Below are positions 42,664 to 52,633 of a stretch of DNA of 64,000 bases, piece by piece (within the stretch, counting starts at the first letter, position 1; each line of letters starts with the position of its first letter). A program made the translations under genes and the position numbers. Source of the stretch: CAWCXF01 sp963799455. GTDB taxonomy: Bacteria; Pseudomonadota; Alphaproteobacteria; Rhodobacterales; Rhodobacteraceae. The notes under the pieces were generated by a model. The model saw only the letters and a list, made by a program, of their open reading frames with translations, made no database searches and was not told where the DNA came from. The stretch is taken from contig CAWCXF010000004.1 of the NCBI GenBank assembly GCA_963799455.1, positions 124,001 to 188,000 on the forward strand, written 5' to 3'.

Positions 42664-44802
42664 ATGACCGCATTCGGACCGAGACGCCCCCACCTCCTCG
42701 CCATGGTGCTGGCGCTCGCGCTGCCGGCCGCGCCGCTCCTCGCCTCACCCCTCTCCCCGGTGGCGTGCGCCGGCGCGCCCTGCCTCTCGCCCGCGGCCCC
42801 GGCCGACCTCACGGTGTCCGACGCGGCCGGCCTGCGCGACGCGCTGCGCGAGGCCCAGGGCGGCGAGACGATCGCGCTGGCCCCTGGCGACTACGGCACG
42901 CTGACGCTCTCGGGGCTGGCGCCTTCGGCCCCCGTCACGCTGCGCTCGGCCGAGCCCTCCGACCCCGCGCGGCTGTCCGGCATGACGCTCCGGGGCGTCT
43001 CGAAGCTGCGCCTCGAAGGCCTCGTGCTCGACTACGCCTACGAGCCCGGCACGCGGCCCACCGGCGCGCGCCCGTTCCAGATCCTCGGCGGCTCGGACAT
43101 CGCCATCGTGGACTCGACCTTCGAGGGCGACATGGCCTCGGGCACCGGGAGCGCGGCCGACGACGGATACGCCGCCGGCACGGGGCTCTTCGCCCGCTGG
43201 ACCCGGGGCCTCGAGATCCGCGGCTCGCTCTTCACCGGCTGGTTCCGCGCCGCCGTGCTGCGCGAGATCGACGACCTCGCGGTGGTGGGAAACCGGATCA
43301 CCGACATCCGCTCGGACGGGCTCGACCTCGTGGCGGTCCAGCGCGCGCTCGTCGAGGGCAACGAGATCGGGGCGTTCCGCCGCTCGCCCGAGTCGGGCGA
43401 CCATGCCGACATGATCCAGTTCTGGACCAACAAGACCGACCGGCCGAGCACCGACGTGACGATCCGCGGCAACGTGCTGCATGCGGGCGACGGGGACGCC
43501 ACGCAGTCGATCTTCATGCGCAACGAGGAGGTGGACCGCGGCCGCGCCGGCCCCGAGATGTTCTACCGCGACATCACGATCGAGGACAACGTGATCGCCA
43601 ACGCGCATCTGCACGGCATCACCGTGGGCGAGGCGGACGGGCTCACCATCCGCCGCAACACGCTCGCGCGCGTCCCCGCGGCCGTGCGCGCGAAGCAGGC
43701 CCGCACGCGCGCGCTCTCGGTCCCCACCATCCGGATCAGCCCCCGCTCGCGCGACGTGGTCGTCGAGGACAACGTGACGGGGCCCCTGCGCGCCGGCGAG
43801 GGCGGCCCCTCGGGCCTGGTGCTGGGCCACGAGGCGCAGCCCGACTGGCGCGTGCGGGGCAACGTCATGGCGCAGGACGAGCGGCCGGGCGCGCCCGGCT
43901 GGTATGGCGATCTGTTCGTCGCCGCGACGGGGACCGAGCGCCCGCTGGAGGGGCTGCGCGCCCATCCCGACGGGCCGCTCGCGGACGGCCGCGCCGGCGC
44001 CCCGCGGCTCGCCTTCGACCCCTCGCCCGACGCCCTCCTGCCCGTGATCCGCGTCGAGCGCGCGCCGCGGGCGCGCAACGTCTACGCCTTCGACGCCGGC
44101 ATGACGGCCGGCCCCGACGGGCCGCTCTCCGCGAGCCCCGGCGCCACCGTCACCTGGCGCTTCCCCGACGGCGCCACCGCCGAAGGCCCGCGCGTGGAGC
44201 GCGCGCTCGACCCCGGCACCCAGGCCGTCGAGGCCACCGTCCGCCTGCCCGACGGGCGCGAGGCGCGCGCCGAGGCCAGCGTGAGCGTGCCCTCGCCCCA
44301 CGTGCTCTCGCTCGCCTCAGCCGAGCCCATCGCGCTTGGGGCCGAGCCGGTGCGCCTCAGGGCCGACGAGATCGCGGGCTATTTCGGCGCCGCCGACCTC
44401 GCCCTGTCGTTCCGCTTCCGCGCCGCGGGGCAGGGGGCGGCGGGCGAGATCCTGCGCGTCCATCCGGGGCTGATCGTCTCGCTGGGCGCGCTCGGCAACC
44501 TCGAGGTCACGCTCAGGACCGCCGAGCGCGACGCCGTGCGCATGGCCACGGCGCCCCTGCGGCTGCATGACGGTGCCTGGCACGACGCGGCGCTCGCCTA
44601 CGATTCGGCCACCGGGCGGGCGAGCCTGTCGGTGGACGGCGCCGTGCGGGCCGAGGCGCGCACCGCGGGGCCCTTGATGCCGCGCGGGAACTGGGGCCTC
44701 AGGCTCGGCCATCCCGACCCCGCGCGCAGCTTCCGGGGCGAGCTGGCGGGGATCGAGATCGAGGCCGATGCCGGCGCCTTCCGGCCCGCCGGCGGGGGCT
44801 GA
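42664..44802 (+). CDS. Secreted right-handed beta-helix protein with LamG-like C-terminus
   Basis: A 712-residue protein with a Sec signal peptide (cleavage after about residue 28, L-L-A-S). Residues about 50-440 form parallel beta-helix repeats (N-x-I-x-D, G-N-x-I/V-x patterns) with the D-H-A-D-M-I-Q-F-W motif at about 245; residues 460-540 look PKD/Ig-like (V-T-W-R-F-P-D-G-A) and 550-700 LamG-like, ending in N-W-G-L-R-L-G. Beta-helix proteins in EPS loci are often lyases or C5-epimerases of uronic-acid polymers, so polymer editing or cutting is likely. GGAG precedes ATG 42664. Paralogous to the frameshifted gene at 46.9-50.3 kb. Confidence 0.8.
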   Translation: MTAFGPRRPHLLAMVLALALPAAPLLASPLSPVACAGAPCLSPAAPADLTVSDAAGLRDALREAQGGETIALAPGDYGTLTLSGLAPSAPVTLRSAEPSDPARLSGMTLRGVSKLRLEGLVLDYAYEPGTRPTGARPFQILGGSDIAIVDSTFEGDMASGTGSAADDGYAAGTGLFARWTRGLEIRGSLFTGWFRAAVLREIDDLAVVGNRITDIRSDGLDLVAVQRALVEGNEIGAFRRSPESGDHADMIQFWTNKTDRPSTDVTIRGNVLHAGDGDATQSIFMRNEEVDRGRAGPEMFYRDITIEDNVIANAHLHGITVGEADGLTIRRNTLARVPAAVRAKQARTRALSVPTIRISPRSRDVVVEDNVTGPLRAGEGGPSGLVLGHEAQPDWRVRGNVMAQDERPGAPGWYGDLFVAATGTERPLEGLRAHPDGPLADGRAGAPRLAFDPSPDALLPVIRVERAPRARNVYAFDAGMTAGPDGPLSASPGATVTWRFPDGATAEGPRVERALDPGTQAVEATVRLPDGREARAEASVSVPSPHVLSLASAEPIALGAEPVRLRADEIAGYFGAADLALSFRFRAAGQGAAGEILRVHPGLIVSLGALGNLEVTLRTAERDAVRMATAPLRLHDGAWHDAALAYDSATGRASLSVDGAVRAEARTAGPLMPRGNWGLRLGHPDPARSFRGELAGIEIEADAGAFRPAGGG

Positions 44803-44808
44803 GGGGAC

Positions 44809-44852
44809 GGAGCCCGCCCGATGCCTCGAATGCGAGGCATCGGGCGGGCTCC
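44809..44852. terminator. Strong hairpin: 20-bp perfect stem, 4-base loop
   Basis: Seven bases after the beta-helix gene stop, GGAGCCCGCCCGATGCCTCG pairs perfectly with its reverse complement across an AATG loop. No T-run follows on either strand, so it is not a textbook intrinsic terminator, but its position suits transcription stop or RNA 3'-end protection before the wzy-like gene. Confidence 0.6.
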
Positions 44853-44934
44853 GCACGCGGCCGTGTTTGGCCTTCCTGAACCCGAGGCGTATAGCGAGCC
44901 CGCGCGCCTGGGGGCGCTCGGCAGGAGGATCGGC

Positions 44935-46557
44935 ATGGCCGACGCGGGCTTCGCGGGACGGATCGGGGGGGCGCGGATCGCGGCCTCCGCCGGGGCGGTC
45001 TCGGCCGCGGTCTCGGCCGTCCGCCCCAAGCTGCCCTTTCCGGTGCTCGTCTATCTGCTGACGGTCGTCACGCCGGTGGCGTTCTATGCGGGGCCGCTGT
45101 TCCTGACCGGCCTGCGGGCGTTCCTGCTGCTGATGATCGTGCCGTTGAGCTACAAGCTCCTGATGGGCCGCTACGACCGGCTCTACGCCACCGACCTCCT
45201 GTTCCTCGCGCACACCATCTGGGCCGCGGTGGCGCTCTACGTCAACAACCCCGACAAGACGCTCGAGAACGCCGGCATCTACGCGATCGAGTTCTTCGGC
45301 GGCTACGTGCTCGCGCGCGCCTACATCCGCGGGCCCGACGAGTTCTCGGCGCTGGTGCGCGCGGTGCTGTTCCTGACGCTCGCCACCTTGCCGCTCGCGC
45401 TGCACGAGGCCTACACGGGCCGCCCCTGGCTCGTGGAGATGATCCGCCGCATCCCTGGCCTCACCTCGGTGGCGATCGTCACCATCGAGGAGCGGATGGG
45501 GCTCGAGCGCGTCCAGGCCGTGTTCGCCCACCCGATCCACTACGGGCTGTTCACGTCGAGCGCCTTCGCGCTGACCTACATCGCGCTCAAGGGCGAGATC
45601 GGCGACGCGCGGCGGATCGTCTCGGCCGTCCTCGCCGGGTTCCTGTGCTTCCTGTCGCTGTCCTCGGGGGCGTTCCTGGCGCTCATGATGCAGCTCTTCC
45701 TCATCGGCTGGGCGGCCGTCACGGCGGGCACCAAGCAGCGCTGGGTGATCCTCCTGGCGCTCGCGGTGGCGGCCTACATCCTCGTGGACCTGATCTCCAA
45801 CCGCACGCCGATCCGCGTGTTCTTCAGCTACGCGACCTTCTCGCCCCACAACGCCTACTGGCGCGGCATCATCTTCGAATGGGGGATGAAGAACGTGCTG
45901 GGCGATCCCGCGGCCGGCGTCGAGGCCCACCCGATCTTCGGCATCGGCCTCAACGACTGGGTGCGGCCGCACTTCATGAACTCGGGCTCGATGGACAATT
46001 TCTGGCTCGTGCAGGCGGTGCGCTACGGCCTGCCGGGCTTCTTCACCATGGCGGTCGGCTACGCCATCGTGCTGTGGCGCGTCGGGCGGCGCGACTTCGA
46101 CGCCGACCCGCGGCTCTGGCGCTACCGGCGGGCGTGGATGTTCACCTTCGTCGGCCTGACCTTCACGCTCGCCACGGTCCACATCTGGACCTCGATCTTC
46201 TCCTACACCTTCTTCCTCTTCGGCGCCGGCATGTGGATGATGGCCGCCCAGCCGAACGGCGGCGAGGAGGCCCCCGCCGACGCAGGGGCCGGGGCCGCAC
46301 GGCCCAGCCGCTACGCGCGCTTCTCCCAAGGCATGCCGCCCTCGCCTTCGGCCGCGGCGCGCGGCCCGGCCCCCATGCGCGCCCGGCCCGAGGCGCCCGG
46401 CCGGGTCCGCGAGGCGCAGGCCTACGCGCGCGGCGGCGACAGCTCGATCCGGCGGGCGCGCGGGGACGGGGCGGAGGAGGGCGGTCCCGCCCTCAGCCGC
46501 GCGCCGCGCGGGAGCCGGATCGAGCGGGGCGGGGACCAGGACCACGAGCAGGGCTGA
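44935..46557 (+). CDS. Wzy-like EPS polymerase / O-antigen ligase family protein
   Basis: A 540-residue inner-membrane protein with roughly 10-12 hydrophobic helices between residues 30 and 430 and the large periplasmic loop typical of O-antigen polymerases (F-A-H-P-I-H-Y-G-L, then A-H-P-I-F-G-I-G-L-N-D-W and S-M-D-N-F-W-L). The last 110 residues are a polar, Arg/Ala/Gly-rich cytosolic tail. AGGAGG lies five bases before ATG 44935, deciding the start. It would link repeat units into polymer in the periplasm, with Wzz setting chain length. Confidence 0.85.
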   Translation: MADAGFAGRIGGARIAASAGAVSAAVSAVRPKLPFPVLVYLLTVVTPVAFYAGPLFLTGLRAFLLLMIVPLSYKLLMGRYDRLYATDLLFLAHTIWAAVALYVNNPDKTLENAGIYAIEFFGGYVLARAYIRGPDEFSALVRAVLFLTLATLPLALHEAYTGRPWLVEMIRRIPGLTSVAIVTIEERMGLERVQAVFAHPIHYGLFTSSAFALTYIALKGEIGDARRIVSAVLAGFLCFLSLSSGAFLALMMQLFLIGWAAVTAGTKQRWVILLALAVAAYILVDLISNRTPIRVFFSYATFSPHNAYWRGIIFEWGMKNVLGDPAAGVEAHPIFGIGLNDWVRPHFMNSGSMDNFWLVQAVRYGLPGFFTMAVGYAIVLWRVGRRDFDADPRLWRYRRAWMFTFVGLTFTLATVHIWTSIFSYTFFLFGAGMWMMAAQPNGGEEAPADAGAGAARPSRYARFSQGMPPSPSAAARGPAPMRARPEAPGRVREAQAYARGGDSSIRRARGDGAEEGGPALSRAPRGSRIERGGDQDHEQG

Positions 46558-46938
46558 CGCCTGAGGGCGGCCCGTGCCGCGATCCACGCCGCGAAAAGGG
46601 GTGCGGGAGCGGATGCGGACGGCCCAGGGCGCGCGCGCGCCTCCTGGCTTGCGATCCGCGCCGCCGCTGAACGAACTTCGTGCGGCGGCGCCAGGGCGCG
46701 CGCAGGTGCGGGGGGCCGGAGAGCGCGGATGGGGGTCTCGGTGCCGATGCCCGGCCCCTGGCCCGGCTGCCCGGCCCGGCCGCCCGGTCCGCACCGGAGC
46801 GACGGCCGCGGGTCGGGGCCCTCGGTCCGACGCCGCGGCCGAGGGCTTTCCCGCCCGGCGAGCCGGTCCGGCCGCCGGGCGGGGGTCGTCAGGGGGAGCG
46901 CCCCTCAGGCCCAGTCAGCCCTCAGGCCCAGTCAGCCC
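46558..46938. repeat. Gap between convergent genes, ending in 17-bp tandem repeats
   Basis: A 381-base GC-rich gap without a convincing gene. At its right end the unit CCTCAGGCCCAGTCAGC runs at 46903, 46920 and 46937; the last copy includes the stop codon and final codons of the minus-strand gene, so the gene's 3' end has been copied outward twice. Confidence 0.75.
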
Positions 46939-49900
46939 TCAGGCCCAGTCCGGCGCGTCGCTCATGCGGAAGCCGTCGATCGTGGCGCCCAGCGTGTCGC
47001 CCCAGGCCGAGCCCAGCATCAGGCCCCAATACGACCCCTCGGGGGTGGTGCCCGAGGCTTGCGTCTCCACGCTCTCGCCGTCGACCGTCAGCCGGAGCCG
47101 GCCGGCCGCGTCGTCGTAGCCGATCTCGACCTGGTGCCAGCCGCGGGCCGACACCGCGCCCTCGTCGGTCTCGAGGCGGAACGTGCCCTCGTCGGTGCGC
47201 AGGGTGAGGTCCATCGTGCCGTCCTTCGCCACCCAGGCCTCGACGGCGCGGTTGAGCTGGAGCACCCTGCCGTCCTCGGAGGCGCCGTCGCGCTTGAGGT
47301 CGAAGGCGAACTCGAACGAGTCGCGCTCGTGCAGGAACGCGTTCTCGCGCGCGATCAGCACCGAGCCCTCGCCGATCGTCACGCCTCGGCCCTCGCTGCC
47401 CTTGGCGTAGCCGATCGGGCCGTCGGCGCGCACGCCCACGGAGCGGCCGTCCGCATCCGAGAGGTCGCCCTCGAAGTCGAGCGCCACCAGCGTGGCGCCG
47501 CCCGAAGGCGCGGGTCCGGGCTCGGGCTCGGGGCTCGACGGCGCTGGGGCGCCGGTCTCGCCGCCCGCCCCGCCATCCGCCTCGCCGCGGAACACGAACT
47601 CGTCCACGAAGCCGCGCGCCTCGCCGCCCCAGGGCCGGCCCAGCGTCAGGCCCCAATGCGAGGCCTCGGGCGTGGTGCCCTGCTGCGCGGCCCGGGCGAC
47701 CTCCTCGCCGTCCACCGCGATCGTCATGGCGCCCTGGTCCGAATCGTAGCCCAGCTCGACCCGCTGCCAGCCGGTGCCGATGACGGAGGCGTCCGAGCGC
47801 GCCACCGCGGTGCCCTCGTCGGTGGTCAGCGCGAAGCGCAGCCCGCCGTCGTCCGTGAGCGTCAGGTCGAGCGCCTTGTGGAGCGACAGCACCCGGCCGC
47901 CGTCGCCGTCGGTCCCCTCGCGCTTGAGGTCGAAGGCGATGGCGAAGGAGTCGCGCCCGAAGAGATCCGCGTTGTAGCGCGAGATCGTCACCGCGCCGTC
48001 GCCCGCGCCGAGCGCCACCGCGCGGCCGCTGCCGTCGGCGCCCTCGACGAAGCGCACCGCGCCCGGATCCCACTGGATGTGCGCGCCGTTGCCGGAGCGG
48101 TCGCTCACGTCCTCGTCGAAGTCCAGCCGGACGAGCGTCGCGCCCCCGCCCGAAGCCGAGCCCGGATCCGACGGCTTGCCGCCATCCTGCGCGCCCGAGC
48201 CCGAGCCCGAATCTGAGCCCGAACCTGAGCCGGAGTCGCCGTCGTCGTCGCCGGCCGCGGGCGCCTGGGGGGCCCCGTCATCGTCGCCGGCGCTGCCCTG
48301 CTCGCCCAGCACCAGCGGCGGGCCGTCGGCGCCCAGGCCCTCGATCTCGGCCGAGAGCGTGAGGTCGCGCACGATGCCCTTCACGCTCGCGTTCCAGTAG
48401 TTGCCGATCACCAGACCCCAATGCTCGAGCGGCTTGGTGATCCCCTCGACCGCGGCCGAGGCGGCCTCCTCGCCGTCGACGTAGATCGTCACCGCGCGCC
48501 CGTCATAGACCACCGCCAGGTCGTGCGGCTTGCCGTCCGAGAAGAGGCCCGGCTCGGTGCGGGCCTCGGCCTCGCCCGCGGTGGTGGTGAAGACGAACTT
48601 GAAGGCGCCGTCGGGGCGGATCGACCCCGTCATCGCCTCGCGCAGCGAGAACAGCACGCCCGAGGCGCCCTTCGAGGCCGGCTCGAAGTTCATCGTCAGC
48701 GCGAAGCGGTCGAGCGAGTAGATCTGCGCGAGAGTCCCGATCGACCTCGATCTTGCTCCTGCCGTCGAGCACGAAGCCGCCATCCGCGACCTTGCCCTTC
48801 ACGACGAGGTCGCTGTCGTAGGAGGAGGCGTCGCTCACCTTGCCGCCCTTCGTCGTCAGGCGCAAAAGCGTCGGGTCGGTGATCTCGATGCTGCGCTCGA
48901 TGCGGTCGGACTTCCCGCCCGCGCGGACCTCGAGCGCGTAGTCGTGAACGCCCGCCTTGCCGAAGTCGTGCGTCACCGTCTGGCCGCGCGCGGTGGAGCC
49001 GTCCGAGAAGGTCCAGACGTAGTTCGCCTGTCCGCCGAGCCGCCCGCCCTCGTCGCGCGAGAGCCCGGCGTCGAGCGTGACCACCGAGCGGTCGGCCTCG
49101 GAGCGCTCGATGGCCACGACGGCGGTGACGCCCTCGACCTTGTAGGAGGACCAGGTCATCGGCGCGCCGAGCTTGCCGTCCCATTGGCTGCCCGGCACCA
49201 GGCTCAGATCCTGCAGCTCGGCCGAGCCGCCGGCCTCGATGTTGACGAAGTTCGCCCCGAAGTAGCTCGCATCGGAGGGGTCGCCGTAGGTGACGATGCC
49301 GTTGCGCCCGGTGGGGTCGGCGATGTTGCCGGCGATGTTGCCCTCGATCACCGTGCCCTGGCCGCTGCGCTCGCGGACCCAGCCGTTGACGGACGCGCCC
49401 TCGCGGCCGCCGGCCTCGATCAGCTTCGCGTCCTGGTTCCACAGCACGGTGTTGTTGCGCACCACCATGTCGCGGGTGTCGCCGAGCGAGATCATGTTGT
49501 GATGCGCGCCGTAAAGGACGTTGCCCTCGATCAGGATGTCCTCGAACAGCCAGCCGTTCTTCGCCTTGTCCTGGTTGGAGCCGAAGATCATCTGGTAGGC
49601 CGGGCCTTGGGCGGTGTTGAGGATGTTGTCCCGGATCGTCACCCGCTCGTTGTTCTGCTGGATGTAGGTGCCCCAGAACTGGATCATGTCCGAGTGGTTG
49701 ACGTTCTGCGCCGACCCCAGCATGTCGTAAAGAAGGTTGCCCTCGATCAGCAGATCCTGGGCGCCGGCGATGCGGATGGCGTCGCCCTGCAGCTTCGTCA
49801 TCTCGTTGTCGACGAACTCGATGTCGGTGGAGTCCTTGAAGGCGATGCCGTGGTAGTAGCCCTGCACGCTGTTGTCGCGCAGCACGATGTCCTCGCTGCC

Positions 49901-50314
49901 GCGCACGAGCGCCATGACCACGCCCTTGACCTGCCCCTTCGAGCCGTCGAGCGTCTCGGTGGCGTCGCCCTGGAACGCGTTGTCGGTGATCGTGATGTTG
50001 CGCGAATCGGTGAGCTCGAGGTCGCGGTGGTTCGCGGTCCGCTTGGTGCCCGAGCTGTCGAACACCACGCCGTCCACCGTGACGTTCTCGCGGCCGATCA
50101 GGCCCAGCTTGGCGATGACCGCCGGGTTGTCGGGATCGGCCGAGGTGATCCGCACCGGCGCGTCGGTCTCCTTGCGGAACCGGTCCGTCAGATAGACGTC
50201 GTAGGGCTCGCTGGACGCCTCGAGGCGGATCGTGCCGCCCTCGCCCGAGGCCAGACGCTCGAAGGCGTCCGTCAGTTCTTTGGAGTTCTTCACGATGGTG
50301 GTCTCGCTTGCCAT
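46939..50314 (-). pseudogene. Large beta-helix protein with three LamG-like domains, one-base frameshift
   Basis: Read from ATG 50314, about 525 codons give a parallel beta-helix (D-V-V-F-D-S-S-G, N-I-T-I-T-D-N, H-S-D-M-I-Q-F-W-G at about 215) plus a PKD-like domain (V-W-T-F-S-D-G-S). The frame then breaks at about 48739; one surplus base in GAT-C-GGG restores K-I-E-V-D-G-T-L-A-Q-I-Y-S-L-D-R-F and continues for about 600 codons through three LamG-like units, each closing with a W-G-L-x-[IL]-G motif, joined by Asp/Gly/Ser linkers (acidic, calcium-binding-like). No Sec signal is visible. Likely an exported polysaccharide-modifying or matrix protein, paralogous to the gene at 42664. Confidence 0.75.
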
Positions 50315-51123
50315 GCTCGCACGCCTTCGGATCGCCACGGGTCGGCGGCCGACCTAGAAGCGAGTGGTTTCCGAAAGCCTGTGCCGAGCGGTTGAATCAT
50401 GTCCGAAATGCGGCGTTCGATCGGCATTCGACGCGTTGCCGGATCGACCGGCCCTGTCCGGGCGCGGACCACGCCGGATCGAGCACATTCCGTTTCTTGT
50501 GATGGATCAGAGCGTTGGGTCGCGCGGGACGGGCTTGCGGTCGTGCTGCGACGGCCGATCAAACCTCGGGACGACCCTTGAGCGGACTCTCGCCGCGGCC
50601 GTCATCGATCGAATGCCGCTCGATCAGCGTGCCGGCCGCATCCTCGCACCATCCAACGAACCATCCGCTCCCCTCCGTGCCGACGCGCCATGCGCGCATG
50701 GGACTCACTGCCTCGGGCAGTCGCCCAGAGACGCCGCCGCGCTCCGCGCGGCCGCCTTTGCATTCGATGCGAGACGCCCGGGTCCGTCCCGGCCCGGGCG
50801 ATGGCTCGAAGGGTGGGCCATCCGAGACCGGCCACGATGGACCGGTTCGGCGCCGCCTCCTTGCCACGCCGCGATGGGTTCCACCTCTGGCGTGCGGCCT
50901 CAACAGGTTATTCCGCGACCTCAATGACTTGGCGGAATCACGCCTGCCGAGGCCCCCTCGACAGGCGCGGAAAGGCGCACTCTCCCCTCGGCGCGGAATT
51001 CCGCCGCCCCCGAAGGGGCGCCACGCGCGAATCCCCACCGCATCCTCGAGTGGTATTGCGGGTTGACGACCCCGTAAGGTTTGGGGACGAGGATCGGCCC
51101 TCGACCGGGCGGAGGAACCGACC
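50315..51123. promoter_or_regulatory. 809-bp divergent intergenic region with GCGGAAT dyads
   Basis: Lies between two outward-facing genes and is less GC-rich than its flanks. It contains ATTCCGC-N15-GCGGAAT (50910-50938) and the perfect palindrome GCGGAATTCCGC (50993-51004), sharing the same half-site. No frame here looks like a known protein. Probably a regulated double promoter for the beta-helix protein and the glycosyltransferase. Confidence 0.5.
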
Positions 51124-52387
51124 ATGTCCAACACGGCCGACGGCGCGGCGCGGCGGGTCCTCATCGTCGTCGAGAACCTGCCGGTGCCGCTCGACCGTCG
51201 CGTCTGGCTCGAGGCGACGACGCTTCATGCGCATGGCTACGAGGTCTCGGTGATCTGCCCCATGGGCCGGGGCTGGGACGCGCCCTACGAGAGGCTGGAG
51301 GGGGTGCACATCCACCGCTACCCCGAGCCCCCCGAGGCGCATTCGGGCGCCGTGGCCTACGCGCGCGAGTACGGGCACGCGCTGCGCCACATGTTCCGGC
51401 TCGCGCGCGAGGTGCATGCCGCGCGCGGCTTCGACGTGATCCACGGCTGCAACCCCCCCGACCTGATCTTCCTCCTGGCGCGGCGCTGGCGCCGGCGGGG
51501 GGTGCGCTACCTCTTCGATCACCACGACGTCTGCCCCGAGCTGTTCGAGGCCAAGTTCGGGCGCCGGGGCCGCCTGCACCGCCTGATGCTGCGGCTCGAG
51601 CGCGCGAGCTTCCGCGAGGCCAGCGTGTCGGTCGCCACCAACGAGAGCTTCCGCCGCATCGCCGTCGAGCGCGGCGGCATGGATCCGTCCGACGTGTTCG
51701 TCGTGCGCTCGGCGCCGCGCGTCGAGCGCTTCGAGATCCGCCCCCCCGACCCGGCGCTGCGGCGCGGCGCCTCGGCCGTGATGGGCTATGTCGGCGTGAT
51801 CGGCCAGCAGGAGGGGATGGATTCTGCTGGCCGCCGCCGCCGACCACCTGATCCGCGACCTCGGGCACAAGGGCGCGCGCTTCGTGGTGGTGGGCTTCGG
51901 GCCCGAGCTGACGAACGTGCAGCGCGACGTGGCCTCGCGCGGCCTTTCGGAGCATTTCGAGTTCACCGGGCCGCTCTTCGGCGACGACCTCCTGGCGGTG
52001 CTCAACAGCTGCGACATCGGCGTGGCGCCCGACCCGAAGAACCCGATGAACGACATCTCCACCATGAACAAGGTCATGGAGTACATGACCCTGAAGAAGC
52101 CCGTGGTGCAGTTCGACCTCGCCGAGGGCCGCGCCTCGGCCGGTGAGGCGTCGCTCTACGCGCGCGCCAACGACCCACGCGACTTCGCCGCCAAGATCGC
52201 CGCTCTGATCGGCGACCCCGAGGCGCGCGCGCGGATGGGCGAGATCGGCCGCGCGCGGGTGCTGGAGCGCCTGTCCTGGGACGCTTCCGTGCCGCCGCTG
52301 CTCGCGGCCTACGACCGGGTGTTCGAGAAGATGGGCCGCCCGCCTTGGCCGGCGGCGGAGCCGGGGCCCATCCGCGCCGCCGGCTGA
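51124..52387 (+). pseudogene. Glycosyltransferase family 4, one-base frameshift
   Basis: The N-terminal half (E-N-L-P-V-P-L-D-R-R-V-W-L-E-A, I-H-G-C-N-P-P-D-L-I-F, F-D-H-H-D-V-C-P-E-L-F) is read from ATG 51124, with GGAGGA upstream. At 51822-51823 a surplus T breaks the frame; without it the text continues G-M-D-L-L-L-A-A-A-D-H-L-I-R-D-L-G into the GT-B C-terminal half (V-V-V-G-F-G-P-E-L, N-K-V-M-E-Y-M-T-L-K-K-P-V-V), ending at 52387. A whole gene would make about 420 residues, normal for the family. It would add a sugar to the EPS unit. Confidence 0.85.
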
Positions 52388-52633
52388 GGCCGCTGCGCGG
52401 GACGAAGGCCCTCGGGCGCTCCAGGGGGGTCAACGCCGGGCGCGAGGGCGTGATCGGCCCTCGGCCTCGCCGCGCCTCCGGCTCGGGGACGAGGGCGGGG
52501 GCGGGGCGGGCCGCCATCCATCCCCGTCGGCGATGAGCCCATGGACCTGGCGGCGGCGCTTCGGCGCCCCGCGGCCGGTGCTCCGGCTCGGCGGCCGGCC
52601 GGCCGCCTTCGGACCGGCGGCCGGCCCTCCGGC

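Noticed and set aside
50559..51164. 201-codon minus-strand frame and overlapping plus-strand frames in the 50.3-51.1 kb gap
   Set aside because: Arg/Gly/Pro-rich without domain pattern, no ribosome site, and overlapping frames on both strands; treated as non-coding.
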